Assembly (NCBI RefSeq): GCF_000218685.1
Contig: NW_006763292.1
Location: forward strand, 1,137,470 to 1,201,469
Length of the DNA: 64,000 bases
Direction: 5' to 3'
Source of the DNA: Serpula lacrymans var. lacrymans S7.9
Lineage: Eukaryota > Basidiomycota > Agaricomycetes > Boletales > Serpulaceae
Shown here: piece by piece, positions 11,381 through 21,973 of the stretch
Position numbering within the stretch: the stretch's first letter is position 1
Layout of the letters: every line of letters begins with the position of its first letter
Program-made: the position numbers and the translations under genes
The notes under the pieces: model-generated
The model's database searches: none
Told to the model about the DNA's origin: nothing
What the model saw: only the letters and a program-made list of their open reading frames with translations

Positions 11381-12950
11381 CCAGCTGGCCGTTGCAATCT
11401 GTGGTGTTTCTACACCTCATATTGCTCGATTATGTGTTCACAAGTTAACCTTTGACTCCTTAGCAGCTTTTTACCTGGCATCATTAACCTGTTGCAGTCA
11501 TCACACTTACTGCGGCATTCAGCCTCTAGGCTTGTGTTTGTAAATTACAACAACTTCACCGCCAACAACAACCATGTCACATCCCAGGGCTGTAATATTA
11601 CTCACAGAAGGATTGTACTTGAGGTTTTCCCTTCTGGAGATTTAACATGGCAATATGTTCCCAAAGCAATATTGGAACCTGAGGTAGATGACAAAGGGCC
11701 CTGGCCTCGGCTGGTTAATCTCAATGGGTAGGTACTCTTTCCATTAAGTGCTCTCCATTTCTGACCACATTTCTAGGGAGCTCTTATATTGTATGATGGA
11801 TGAGTGGAATATACATAAATTGGATCCAGTGTATAAATGCCATGTCTATCCGGCACCCCAAATTTTGACAATCATTCCATCAGACTACCTACGAGAGAAA
11901 TCTTCCACAACACTGGGTACAGGCAGTGCCATGTCAGTTGACAAAGATATTGAAGCAGGCATGTGTAGCAATAATGATGCCAGTAGTCTTCCTGGTGCAT
12001 CTCAAGCCAGTGTTCCCAAACAAACATGTAAGCTTGTTTTTATTGGTTCACACTTCACCCAATTTAGTAAACTCAAAATTCTTTAGCATCTGAGATGGAT
12101 AGCAGCTATATAATCCCAGAGAAGTACATGAGTCCAAGGAAGGTGACTTCCCCTCAGCCAAGCCCCAAATGAAAGAAACAGCATCTAATGCAGGGAGAAG
12201 AACATAAGAAACAAGAATTTGAAGCAAAGAAGTGTGAAGATCCAACTCTTTCACCGAACAAATAGAGAGTTAGAAGTTCTAATCGCAAGCAAGGGTCTTT
12301 CACAGTGAATAAAGATGTAATCAACAGCTGGAGGATATGTACAAGAGGTCGCTGTATATATACTACAAAAATATGTGTTAGCAATGAGGTGCTGACTGAG
12401 CGCCATGTGTAAGGCATGAGGTGCTTTGCAATTGTCTTTGTAAGTAGCTATGTCATAGGTCATGTGACTGATCACGTGACTATAATTAGATACATGATTA
12501 GATTTGGAGATGTAATAGATATGATGAGTTCGCTATCGATTGGGATAGGGGTGTCAGATGTAAGGAATCATGACAAGAAGCAGCAGGTATTACATGAGAA
12601 TCTGGATGAACAATGAGATGATACCTGCACTATTTGATGGTTTGTTGCAGTGTGGAACTTCTTTAATATATCCAAGGTCCCTCCCTGAGCTACGGAGGTA
12701 CCTTGGCCTATACTCTCACATCCGAATGTTACAACACCTCATGATGTCAATTGGGAAAATATTGAGGCCTTTTTCACCCAGGCAAGATCCTTGGAGACTT
12801 CAACCTATTATTAAAGGATGCGCAAAGGAAGTACCACCCCGACAGATGGGCATCACAATTACTGGATGTCTCGGATGATTCACACAGGGAGACCTTTCTA
12901 AAAATATTGACAATTATTTCACAAGTAGTTAATACTATTGATGTATAGGT
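11381..12950 (+). pseudogene. Large repetitive basidiomycete protein, second part, decayed
   Basis: Pieces include NYNNFTANNNHVTSQG with VFPSGDLTWQYVP near 11540-11660, GPWPRLVNLNG near 11700, ISRELLYCMMDEWNIHKLDP near 11770-11830, and, after a gap, a C-terminal segment with SLPELRRYLGLYSHI near 12680 and PPRQMGITITGCL near 12840. I recognise these as parts of a multicopy Agaricomycete family, probably the same type as at 8.2-10.8 kb. Function unknown. The 12060-12600 interval does not read as this protein and contains an LTR-like segment. Frameshifts and stops make this a pseudogene. Confidence 0.5.
12310..12500. mobile_element. Possible diverged LTR fragment related to family B
   Basis: The segment has TATATATACTAC at about 12354 followed further on by CATGTGACTGATCACGTGAC at about 12461. 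This matches the order and spacing style of the TATA box and CATGTGAC inverted blocks in the family B LTRs at 938 and 48065. The ends and target duplication are not visible. Confidence 0.35.
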
Positions 12951-12956
12951 ATTATA

Positions 12957-13297
12957 TAACAGAATATATGATATGGTGACACTGTATCTAAGGCATAGAA
13001 AGAGTGGGTATTACTTGGGCAACCACTGGGTAAGGGAGGGGCGATCAGGGGCTGATGAGTGGGCAACACCTTTTGATAGCACTCAAAATGTCATATTATA
13101 GGCCCTACCAAAATGAGAACCGCAATTTCATATTTAGAACTTTTAGATGTGGCGGATAAAATATCATATTCACACTGACTTTTTGTGCACTTTACACAGT
13201 AAATTTTGGGACTCACTCAAATCTTGAGTGAAATTTATAACAATAGTTCAATGAACAAATTATATATATATATATGCCTTTTGAAAGAGTTAAATGT
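12957..13297. other. Gene-free spacer
   Basis: AT-rich, with a (TA)n run at 13261-13274. No coding sequence, RNA gene or terminal repeat is recognised. Confidence 0.4.
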
Positions 13298-14731
13298 TCA
13301 ATAAAATATACTATCTTCTGAGGTGAACATTGCATCCACAAATGACTGTGTGTCGTTATGGCAAAATTGTGTGATTGCATTGTGCTGATGCATTAATAAG
13401 ATAGGCTTATCTCGTGCATGCAGCTGGAATGCACCAAGAGCCCCCTTGTTTGCGTCATTCATTGCAGGCATCCATGCAACATTGCAATCCTCAACACTTG
13501 CTTGGTTGATTGCAAATTCAGTCGTGAATGACTCCCACTTGTCAAGTGCTCCCTGAAATAGGGCTAGTGTGACTGGACGCAGATGCTCAAGCTTGGAGGC
13601 AAGTTTGAATGCTGCAGCCATAGCAACAGGATTACACCAGGGCTGACAACCAAAGCAAGCTGTCTTGGGGGCCACATTAGCACCAAAGATCAGCTTGGGA
13701 TTGGTAAGAATGAGTTTGAGGTACTGTTTCAGTTCCTTGTGTAACGGTCCCAAGTCCAGCACATTGAGAGACTCTGTGCCTGGCCCCCAAACCATCTGCG
13801 AATATGGATGTGAGACCGTACCACCATATATCACAATGGCAACAACCTCCGTCAATGTCTTCAAACAGTGGAGAGCCTTGTACAAGTTGAGTTCCATGTG
13901 ATTGAGTTTCTGGTGATCCTTCTTATCTTGTACAAATTCCAGAAACTCAAGTATAGCTTAATGATCCATGGGAACCACCTCTGCAGCTTCAATGTGAGAC
14001 TGGAACCTGACATTGCTCGTGTTGGGAAATTGACTGGCCACCAGCCCTCTGTTTTCCATGTACCAGCAATATGTATCATGCTGGCCTTTCTTCTTATCTT
14101 TATTATTGAAGATTCCACCTGCAAGACTGATTGCCTTGACTGCTCCTTGGATTGACTCATTCAGCGCACACACCCCGGCAGGAGTTGGCCCGCAATCAGC
14201 ACCATGAGAAGCACCCTGTAGTGTTGCATCATTATCCTTGTTTGCAAGGAGCACTGGCCCTTCAACGCCAAGTTGATCCCATTCAGCCATCATTGCATCA
14301 TTTCCACCCTTTACAGCATTTAGTTCCTTGAGCATGCAACACCCTGCACGTACGAGGAACTCAGCCTCATGCTTTTCTGCCTCTGATAACCCAAGGTAGG
14401 CATCTCATCCAAGTGTCCGCACCATGGAAGACTTCATCGTCAACTCCAGTTTGGTGCGCTCAGAGGGTAAAAGGCTGTTCCAGCACTCGAGCCCACCAGC
14501 CTCTGCAACCAGCTGATGTTTTGCACAGCCCAGGGTTTCAGAGAATGATGCCGAGAGAGCACGGTTCTCGGACAGAGCATTATTGCCAAGATCCGCCAGT
14601 AAGTTCTCAGATTTCCATGCTTGGAACAGCCAGAAGGCCTTCTTCTGATCAGCAGCATGGTCACCATTGATCCCTTTTGCCTTCAATGTGAAGATCCAAT
14701 CACTGAAGTCAGAACCAGTGCGTTGCGCAAG
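13298..14731 (-). pseudogene. Repetitive DGT-motif protein, C-terminal half, decayed
   Basis: The downstream half of a minus-strand gene whose upstream half lies at 18174-19620. Segments in order: RTGSDFSDWIFTLKAKG (near 14715), NGDHAADQKKAFWLFQ, RTLG then a stop at 14405, VEGPVLLANKDNDATLQG (near 14240), GIFNNKDKKKGQHDTYCWY, FEFVQ/LNHMELNLYKALHC (near 13890), GPGTESLNVLDLGPLH and AWMPAMNDANKGALGA (near 13440). I recognise a multicopy Agaricomycete family with no assigned function. The conserved short acidic motifs are reminiscent of a DDE-type nuclease, which is inference only. As I remember it the family has NDANEGALG, so the K here may replace an acidic residue. In-frame TGA and TAA stops and frameshifts mark it as dead. 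Confidence 0.55.
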
Positions 14732-14974
14732 CACTTCAGTCACCCCAAAAACATAAGCATTTAGCTTCAACTATCTGTGTAAATGTATAAAGCTAAGAGC
14801 TTGTTTTTCCTGGTATCATCCCAAGTGCTCCAGCAAGGATGGGATCATCCCAGAAGCGGAATAATACCACCCTTCTGGGATTTTCCCATGGTATCAGACC
14901 ATGTACCATAGTGGGATTATCCCTCAGATGGGATAATCCCAATAACCTGTCACATGTCACATGGTATCAGGGGG
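14732..14974 (+). repeat. Left terminal inverted repeat of the 3.4 kb element
   Basis: Pairs with 17947-18173 over almost its whole length, including GGGATCATCCCAGAAG, TGGGATTTTCCCATGGTATC and CACATGGTRTCAGGGGG. It contains several copies of the GGGATNATCCC palindrome found in the internal array. Confidence 0.85.
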
Positions 14975-16009
14975 ATTGGTGCTAATACTAACATGTGAGA
15001 ATGCTGGGCCAACTAGTGAAGATATTTCCAGTCTTTTCCACCTGAATAATGGTACTTTAGCCCAATATAATCAAGACTATTTTGAAATATATGAGTTACA
15101 AGTTCCTCATTGTAGCTTACTGCAAATTTGGGGAGAAGCATTCCCTTTTTTTTAAATGTGGAACATTATCAATTTCTAGATATAATCAATTGCAGGAACC
15201 ATACACTAGAAAGATGCTGTTGTCCTTGCTGATAGATGTGATATGTGAGTTCTGCTTTTTTGCAAGGTTTATTATACCCTTAACTGAAGTAAAAACTAGG
15301 AAACACAACACAAATGCTGTGACAACAAAGTAATCTGCAGAAGGACATCGAATATTAGATTTACACTAGATCTGGCATATTCTGTGAGGAAAATCCTGAC
15401 CTTGTAGAAAGTAAAACATAGTAAAAAGAAACATAAAGTCATGTTCTTGCAAAAACATGAATTTACCACTTTTGTGGCACTACCAAGGTATTTGATACCT
15501 TATATTGTACATTCTCTGAGAGTGGTTCCTGGGGGCTGCTGGCTGAAGGTCTATGGGGAGAGGGGGATGCTTGCTATGTACAGTATAATACACAAGATCT
15601 CCATTTTGATACTCCTACACTAGATGACTTGAGTGTGAGGATTAATTAGGCACTGCTTAGGTATTTAATACCTTGAGTTGTGCCATTTCTGGGAGCTACC
15701 AGCTGAAGGTCTAAGGGGTGACTGGTGCCTATATGCTGACTGTGTATAGTACAGTATCTAAGTCCACAAAGAATCTGAGTGCTGTAAAGGTATTCTTTTT
15801 TTAGATTCTTGAGAAATTGAAATGAATCCGGAAAATATTTTTTCATGCCAAGTAAGGTTTCTGCCAACATTCTCTGTCTCTCATATGATAGTGATGCTGT
15901 CTCACACCACTCTTTTTGGATTATCATTTTTATGGCAATATGTAGAACTCAGGTAATTTCCTTCAAAACTGATTCTGACCATTGACATTGCCCAACTTTT
16001 GATTTTTTT

Positions 16010-16780
16010 TACTGAGGATCATCCCACACTGATCTGGACAAATCCCTGAAATAGGGTGTGATCATCCCAGTTAAATCTGTACATGTCCCCACGTAACATG
16101 GGGTTACCCACTTCTCACATGGACAAATACCAGAAGGGGGTGGGATCATCCCAGTTCAATATGGACAAATACCATAAAGGGATGGGATGATCCCAGCTCA
16201 ATGTGGACAAATACCACAAGAGGATGGGATAATCCCAAGCCAATCTGGGATGATCCCAAACCAATCTGGGAAAATCCCAGTTAAGCATGGACAAATACCA
16301 AATGAGATGGGATGATCCCAGTTAAGCATGGACAAATACCAAAAGAGGATGGGATGATCCCAATTGAATCTGGGAAAATCCCAGCAAGAGATGGGATGAT
16401 ACCAGTTTAACATGGACAAATACCAAAAGAGGATGGGATGATCCCAATTGAATCTGGGAAAATCTCAGTTCAACATGGACAAATACCAAGGGGGGATAGG
16501 GTCATCTCAAACCAATCTGGGAAAATCCCAGCAAAAAAGGGGATGATCCCAGTTAAATGTGGACAAATACCAAATGGGATGGGATCATCACAATTTGATA
16601 TGGACCAATGCCTGAAGGGTAAAGCATCATCCCAAACCAGCCAAGGAAAGTCTTGGAAAGAGATGGGATCATTCCAGTTCAATCTGATCTAGAAAAATCT
16701 CCAAATTACATAGGATCATCTCACTACATCACAGACAAATCCAAGCAGGGGACAAGATCACCCTGAGTCAGAATAGGACA
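16010..16780. repeat. Palindrome minisatellite, TGGGATNATCCCA with GGACAAATACCA
   Basis: About twenty copies of a 13-bp palindrome of the form TGGGATGATCCCA or TGGGATCATCCCA, or the variant TGGGAAAATCCCA, occur at 16-50 base spacing. They are interleaved with about ten copies of GGACAAATACCA. The same palindromes occur in the terminal inverted repeats. Open frames with repeating residues such as WDHPIS cross the array on both strands, but they follow from the repeat and are not genes. Confidence 0.85.
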
Positions 16781-16789
16781 GGGAGATCC

Positions 16790-17946
16790 CACAACAGGAA
16801 CAGAATTATCGAATAGCATGCTTAGGCTGCTGGTGACTCAGCATGACAGGGGAAAATACTCCTGAAATGCACTAAGGTTATTCTGTAACATATAATCATA
16901 GGTAAGTTCCCAGCAGCTTAAAATATTATTGTCCTTTTCCAGCAGTTTCCATTTTTTACATGTTGCAGTATTTTGTTTGTAAACCAACTATTATGTTATG
17001 GTAGGACCTGGATGAACCTAAGGTTGAACTGGGACAGTGATTCAGAGTAGCCCTCACGTAGGTTCATCCCAAGTCACATGAAATTGCATAAGCATGCAGA
17101 GCACACCTTTCAGCCATTTTTGTTTTCACAAAAATTTATAATCAATTGTATGCGTGGGGACATATAGTGGATAAAATGGGTGTTGGCTTGTGGATGCTGG
17201 GCTGCCACAAAGAGCCAGCAATTTGTCTCATGCAAGACATGTTCTGCCTTTGACAATGATGCAGCAGAGGGAAGGATAATGAATATGTAGTACTTACTCG
17301 GACTGGTATCTTTGTGCATTTTTCAGTTCAGGCACTTGGATAAAGCTGCACAATTCAAAAAAATATCATATCTTTTGGATCAGCACATTAAATGGATTTG
17401 TGACATATCTTTGCCTGGTTGCAAGAGTGTTACATTATTTAAAGTTGGATGAGCCTGAATGAGAGGTATTGTAATCCTGCAGATGTATATGCTTGGTATT
17501 GTCAAACATCTTGTATTCCTTTGACTATAAGCCATTTTAAGTAACATTGATAGAAATCCAGGGTAGATAAATCTACTTTGTGATATGCAGTAAATTATAT
17601 GATAAGTAGGAATGACAAAGTTATATAGTCAGTTAAGGAAAAGAGATATGGTTGAATTATCTCCTAATCAACTGAATTAAATCAGGTTAATTTGTAAATG
17701 GTTATATGTCACAATTAGTTACACTAACCTTTGGTCAAAGTCTCCTCCATCAATCTATAGTATATGATATTACACTAGAAGCTGGACAAATTAAGGTTCA
17801 ATTGAGAGTAAACACCATTTGAAATTTGTATATATGTTATAAATGATGAAAGCAGGTAGTATTGTATTCTGCTTCATGGCTATTAGTACTATTGATAATG
17901 TATTGATGTTGGCTACATTTATGCAGGAACTATTTTTGCAGTAAAG
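16790..17946. other. AT-rich interior of the 3.4 kb element
   Basis: No coding sequence, transposase motif or RNA gene is recognised between the palindrome array and the right inverted repeat. Confidence 0.45.
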
Positions 17947-18173
17947 CCCCCCTGACACCATGTGACATGTGGCAAATGTCTGGGATTATCCCACCATAAC
18001 AAATGGTCTGATACCATGGGAAAATCCCAGAAGGGTGGTATTATCCCACTTCTGGGATGATCCCATCCTTGCTGGAGCACTTGGGATGATACCAGGAAAA
18101 ACAAGCTCTTAGCTTTATACATTTACACAGATAGTTGAAGCTAAATGCTTATGTTTTGGGGGTGACTGAAGTG
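17947..18173 (-). repeat. Right terminal inverted repeat of the 3.4 kb element
   Basis: Reverse complement of 14732-14974, slightly shorter. It ends GGGGTGACTGAAGTG at 18173, followed directly by the second TGCGCAAG. Confidence 0.85.
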
Positions 18174-19620
18174 TGCGCAAGGGGAGAGTTGTTGTAAATT
18201 ATTGCAAGAGCAGCTACTGATGATTGGAGGCCTTCTAGCTGCATCTTGCTACAATGGTTTTTCGACAATTCAACTCCCAGAAGCTGCACAACTGGTTTGG
18301 CAGGTGTTACATCATTCTTGGTATAGGAGGTAACTTTGTATGAAACATGCCGAGATCCATAGTTCACATGCCTATGGGATGTTCCGTCAGTGCTGACAGT
18401 GAGGTCTACAAGTATGTAAGTCAAATTTCAAATGTTCTAACTTGAAATTGTGCTCACTCTCCGTTTGTGCCATCTTATGGGCAAACTGGACCTTTGCTGC
18501 TACACCACCCTCAGATCTTGCCTTCCCAACGGTCCACCTACTCATCCATGGAGGTATGGGCAAGCCAAGAAGCTTAAACACCTGCTGGACAAGCTTACCC
18601 ACAGCTTTGCGTGCACAGCCAGCCAAAACAAGTGATCTTGTGAGGGAGCAACTTTGCTATGAGTAAACCCCCTTGGAAATGATGCGCTGCATTGCCAATT
18701 GATGCAGTGTCCCATCTTTTCTCCATGTCAGTGCACTTACCAACTTCCGGGATATTTGAAGTGCACACATCTGATAGGTGTGCATTTTTCTTTGGCTTTC
18801 CTTCAAGTCATCCTTCAGAGATGCAATATTTGCCTCACTCCTTTCAGCGCAAAGTTCAAGTGCTCTGATGCACCCCGCCAGCTCCTCCTCATGTGCCTTC
18901 GCCTTTTTCAAGGCATCCTTCTGCATTGATGGAATTGTGATGGTGCAAACTTCTTTGAGGCTTGCCTTGGCTAACCGTGCTGCAGGTTTTGAACAAGAGA
19001 CCTTGCGCCTCTCGTTCCAAAGGAGGATGTGCAGCTGCTGCACTCGCACTCCACTCCAGTGCTTGTAAAGTACTCTTTATTTCCATGGCCTCCGCACTCC
19101 TGGCTGCAAGCAAGGCCTTCTGCCTTGCCAGCTCAGCATTCTGACGTCTAATGCAAGAATTTCTTTGTGTGAGAGCCTTTCTAGCAAGATCAAAGTTGCA
19201 GTTGGTCTTTGACAACTTAACTTTGAGGTCTTTGATTGCATGTGAGTGAGCAGCCCTGCGTATTTGAACTCCAGCCTGACTTGAGGCATTATAGAATGAA
19301 ATATTATTGTTCTCCTTGTCAGAATTGAGGCGCAGACACCGCAACTCTCATGTTTGTGCAAGGTGGGCCGCCTGGGCTTGTGAGCACTGTTTTCTGCAAC
19401 AAGGCATCAAAGGCTGGCTCGGGCTCAAAGTTGACAGGGAGATATGCATTAGGCAGGCTCTCAAGGTCCACAGAGTTTGTAAGGACTATCCAGTAAGTGA
19501 GATTAAATTTCCAGCGCAGAAAGGAGTAATGACTGTGATGTTTTGCCAGAGAGAGTCGAGGAAATCAGTGCCTGCATGTCAGCAAATGTGCTTGTGGCGG
19601 CGCGATGCGCCAATTTAACT
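18174..19620 (-). pseudogene. Repetitive DGT-motif protein, N-terminal half, decayed
   Basis: The upstream half of the minus-strand gene interrupted at 18173. In order: GTDFLDSLWQNITVITPF near 19560, SDKENNNISFYNASSQAG near 19310, a long coiled-coil part with LARKALTQRNSCIRRQNAEL (19150) and KDALKKAKAHEEELAG (18900), WRKDGTLHQLAMQRIISKGV (18700), AGCARKAVGKLVQQVFKLLG (18600), SEGGVAAKVQFAHKMAQTES (18500) and DLTVSTDGTSHRHVNYGSRH (18400). The last motif, hydrophobic strand then DGTSHRHVNY, is the most conserved part of the family as I remember it. Frames change at about 19050, 18650 and 18430. Joined to 13298-14731 this would be a protein of roughly 900 residues. Function unknown. Confidence 0.55.
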
Positions 19621-20400
19621 GCCTTCATATCCTAAAGGCTCATGTGTTGTCGCATATCTGTCCAAATTAATAAGGTTTGAGACTCACGCACTATCGCTCT
19701 CTACCACCACTGGAAGTGGTGGCTGAGAGCCAATTTCCTATTTTGTTATAGGATATTGAACTACTATAGAAATTCTTGATTCACGCTTTCTGGATACCTC
19801 AGTCCTTGTACAAGAGACTGAGGTAAGTTTTGACATACATACATATTCTTATATTTACTGAAGCTACTACCTAGTATCACTTTGTAACAGATACAAAACA
19901 ACATCATGTTATTCACCCATTCTCTGTGCAAGTCGCAGCACATTTTTATTTCACTGTATATACCTTTGATTTGTTGTGATCATTTCTACAAAATCTGTAC
20001 AATTACCTACTGAATTGAACATGGAATAGCGCGTATCTCACTCAAAAAAGAACATTTTCAAAATTGCTCACAACAACTTGAAGATATTTGCATTGCAAAC
20101 AACTCTTCCTCTCAAAGTTTGTCACAACTTGGTGTACAAAGAACCTTTAGAGCTTGTATGGGAACTCAATTTTCAGAAAATATTGGTTTTTCCAACTTTC
20201 CAGCCACATGATGCTGGGGAGCCATCGGAGTCAAAGCAGGCTGTACTCTTTTTGGGAGTACAGTCTGATGGCACGAGGGGAATAATATATATGTTGTCCA
20301 ATGGTCAACACTTCTTCAACTGTCCTCATGCTCTGAATGAAACAAAAACATGATGTAGGGCATACCCTGGACCACGTCCCTCCTGGAAAACAACCACAAC
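19621..20400. other. Spacer with two hairpins and an unassigned open frame
   Basis: Two strong hairpins are visible: CCACCACT-GGA-AGTGGTGG at 19704-19722, and CCTCAGTC/GACTGAGG at 19797-19823 around the palindrome CTTGTACAAG. An open frame at 20078-20353 (plus) contains LFLGVQSDGTRGIIYML but I recognise no family. The hairpins could be ends of a mobile element; no partner ends were found. Confidence 0.4.
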
Positions 20401-20411
20401 AATCCCTCAGA

Positions 20412-21625
20412 ATGAGCAAAAGTCAGTCCCAAAAATCTAACAATCAAGAAGTAGAAGATGAAGGAGAAGGAGAGAGTGTTAGTCAGAGTAGTGGCAATGC
20501 CATTTGGACCGAGATCAAAACTACAGCCCTTATCAACTACATTAAGAAACATCGCACATGAGGGGACGGCCTCAACTTTAGGAGGGCATTTTGGCCAGGG
20601 GTGGCAGCTGACATTGCACCTCTCCTTGCAAAAGGACCAGGAAAAAGTGCTTCTTGCTGTGGTTCAAAATGGGGCAGGGTTTGTAGATGGATATTGTACC
20701 CCGCCGTACACTATTTGCTAACAAAAATCATGTGCTAATGTAGCTCTGTACCAAATATAATGAAATCAGTGCAATTGCAAACTTATCTGGTGTACCGTGG
20801 GACAACAAACTAGGGCTGAATATACTTGACAAAAGTGAGGCGGTCTGGGCAGAAATTGTTGGGGTACGTATCTGGTTTTTACCTGCATGGGGAGGAGTCT
20901 GAATCAGCATCAATATGTAGAAAAATCCGAGAGCAAAAGCGTACAAGAGAGAGGGGTGGGTGCATTATAGCGCTATGCAGGAACTGCTGGGGGGTCAGCA
21001 CGCCAAGGGCTCGAATGCCTTTTGCACCCCTAGAGTACCCCGAGCCCCAAAGGTGCCGAAGACGTCCACATCCACCACCCAGGTATCTACTCTGCCTGTT
21101 TCCGCCACCACAAATTCTACCACGTCTATTGCGCCTACACCCGCTGCACCCGCTGCACCTACTGTCTCATGCAGTGCCCGCTGTTGTGGCTGCTGCAACT
21201 GCCATCCCTTGTGCAGCTGTGTCTGACAGAGCCGCAAGGATCCTCCTGGTCGCATCAACAACTGGCTTGGCGGCCTTCTCTCCCCAACTTTTGCAGCTGT
21301 GCTTCCTCCCATGAGTTTGACCACTTCAGCTAGTAGCAAGCGCTCGGCTTGAGATGCTGAGATTGATATTGATGAAGGCGCAACTGTCATCTCCCATAGC
21401 AAGAGCGCCGGTGGAAGCAATTGAAGCCAAGGTTCCAACAAATCCCCATGTAATACCACTGCCAATGTGCCCATTGGCCTGAATAACAGACTTGGCGAGT
21501 TCCTCCCCATCATGCAGGACTTCAATACTAAACTAGACATTGGCCTTGGTACGGAAGCTCCCTTTGCTCCCCCTGCTCCTCCTCCCAAAGTCACCCAGCC
21601 AGAAACACCTGTTCCAAACCTGTAA
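20412..21625 (+). pseudogene. Myb/SANT-like protein of a PIF/Harbinger element
   Basis: PIF/Harbinger transposons carry a Myb/SANT-like DNA-binding gene beside the transposase, and this is the likely partner of the convergent gene at 21974-23561. The frame opens with an acidic serine-rich start, then AIWTEIKTTALINYIKKHR at 20497-20556. After a stop/frameshift comes GDGLNFRRAFWP, then a Lys-Trp pair in GSKWGRVCRW near 20660, WDNKLGLNI near 20805, and GWVHYSAMQELLGG near 20955. This is the order of the Myb/SANT-like domain in fungal Harbinger elements. A Pro/Thr/Ala-rich tail follows to 21625. At least three frame changes make it non-functional as read, unless some are short introns. Confidence 0.5.
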
Positions 21626-21973
21626 CATGTCCATTGAAGCCATACCATCTCTGCTGTGTTGAAGAACGATCAGTACCTGGGAGTAGATGATTCAGTCAAA
21701 CTGTTTCCTATTTTTGAGCACAATATTGTAGTTGTAGATGCATACCTCAGCCTTTTGCAGAACAATGAGTTTTGCCATGTCTATGTTTGCTCAAAACTTG
21801 CTTAGTTAGTAGTATGACCAGTGGTTTTACCTACAATGTACTTATATCTGTGTTCTCCATACCACAATGAAGTTATTGATTGAGTCAATCCATTCATGCA
21901 TGATTTTGAGCAAATAAACATCGTAGTATACTGACTTACAACAACCCTCTCTTTTGCAGCTCTGCTTAATAGT

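Larger units (their letters stand above)
14732..18173. mobile_element. 3.4 kb non-autonomous TIR element, 8-bp target duplication
   Basis: The element starts CACTTCAGTCACCCC and ends with its reverse complement. Terminal inverted repeats span about 14732-14974 and 17947-18173. The exact 8-bp duplication TGCGCAAG flanks it at 14724-14731 and 18174-18181. Deleting it with one duplication rejoins a minus-strand reading frame through NNSPLAQRTGSDF. No transposase is visible inside, so it should need an enzyme in trans. An 8-bp duplication fits hAT, P or KDZ-type transposases; the long TIRs are also seen in Mutator-like elements, though those usually make 9 bp. The interior holds a palindrome array (16010-16780) and otherwise AT-rich sequence. 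Confidence 0.88.

Noticed and set aside
16010..16780. Open frames with periodic residues across the palindrome array, and a CRISPR-like look
   Set aside because: Periodicity comes from the DNA repeat, units vary in length and sequence, spacers are not unique, and the sequence is fungal.
14723..18182. Mutator-like element with 9-bp duplication
   Set aside because: The ninth base does not match on either side; only 8 bp are duplicated.
20995..21648. Minus-strand 217-residue frame
   Set aside because: It is the antisense of the Pro/Ala/Thr-rich tail of the Myb/SANT-like relic; low-complexity coding often leaves the opposite strand open.
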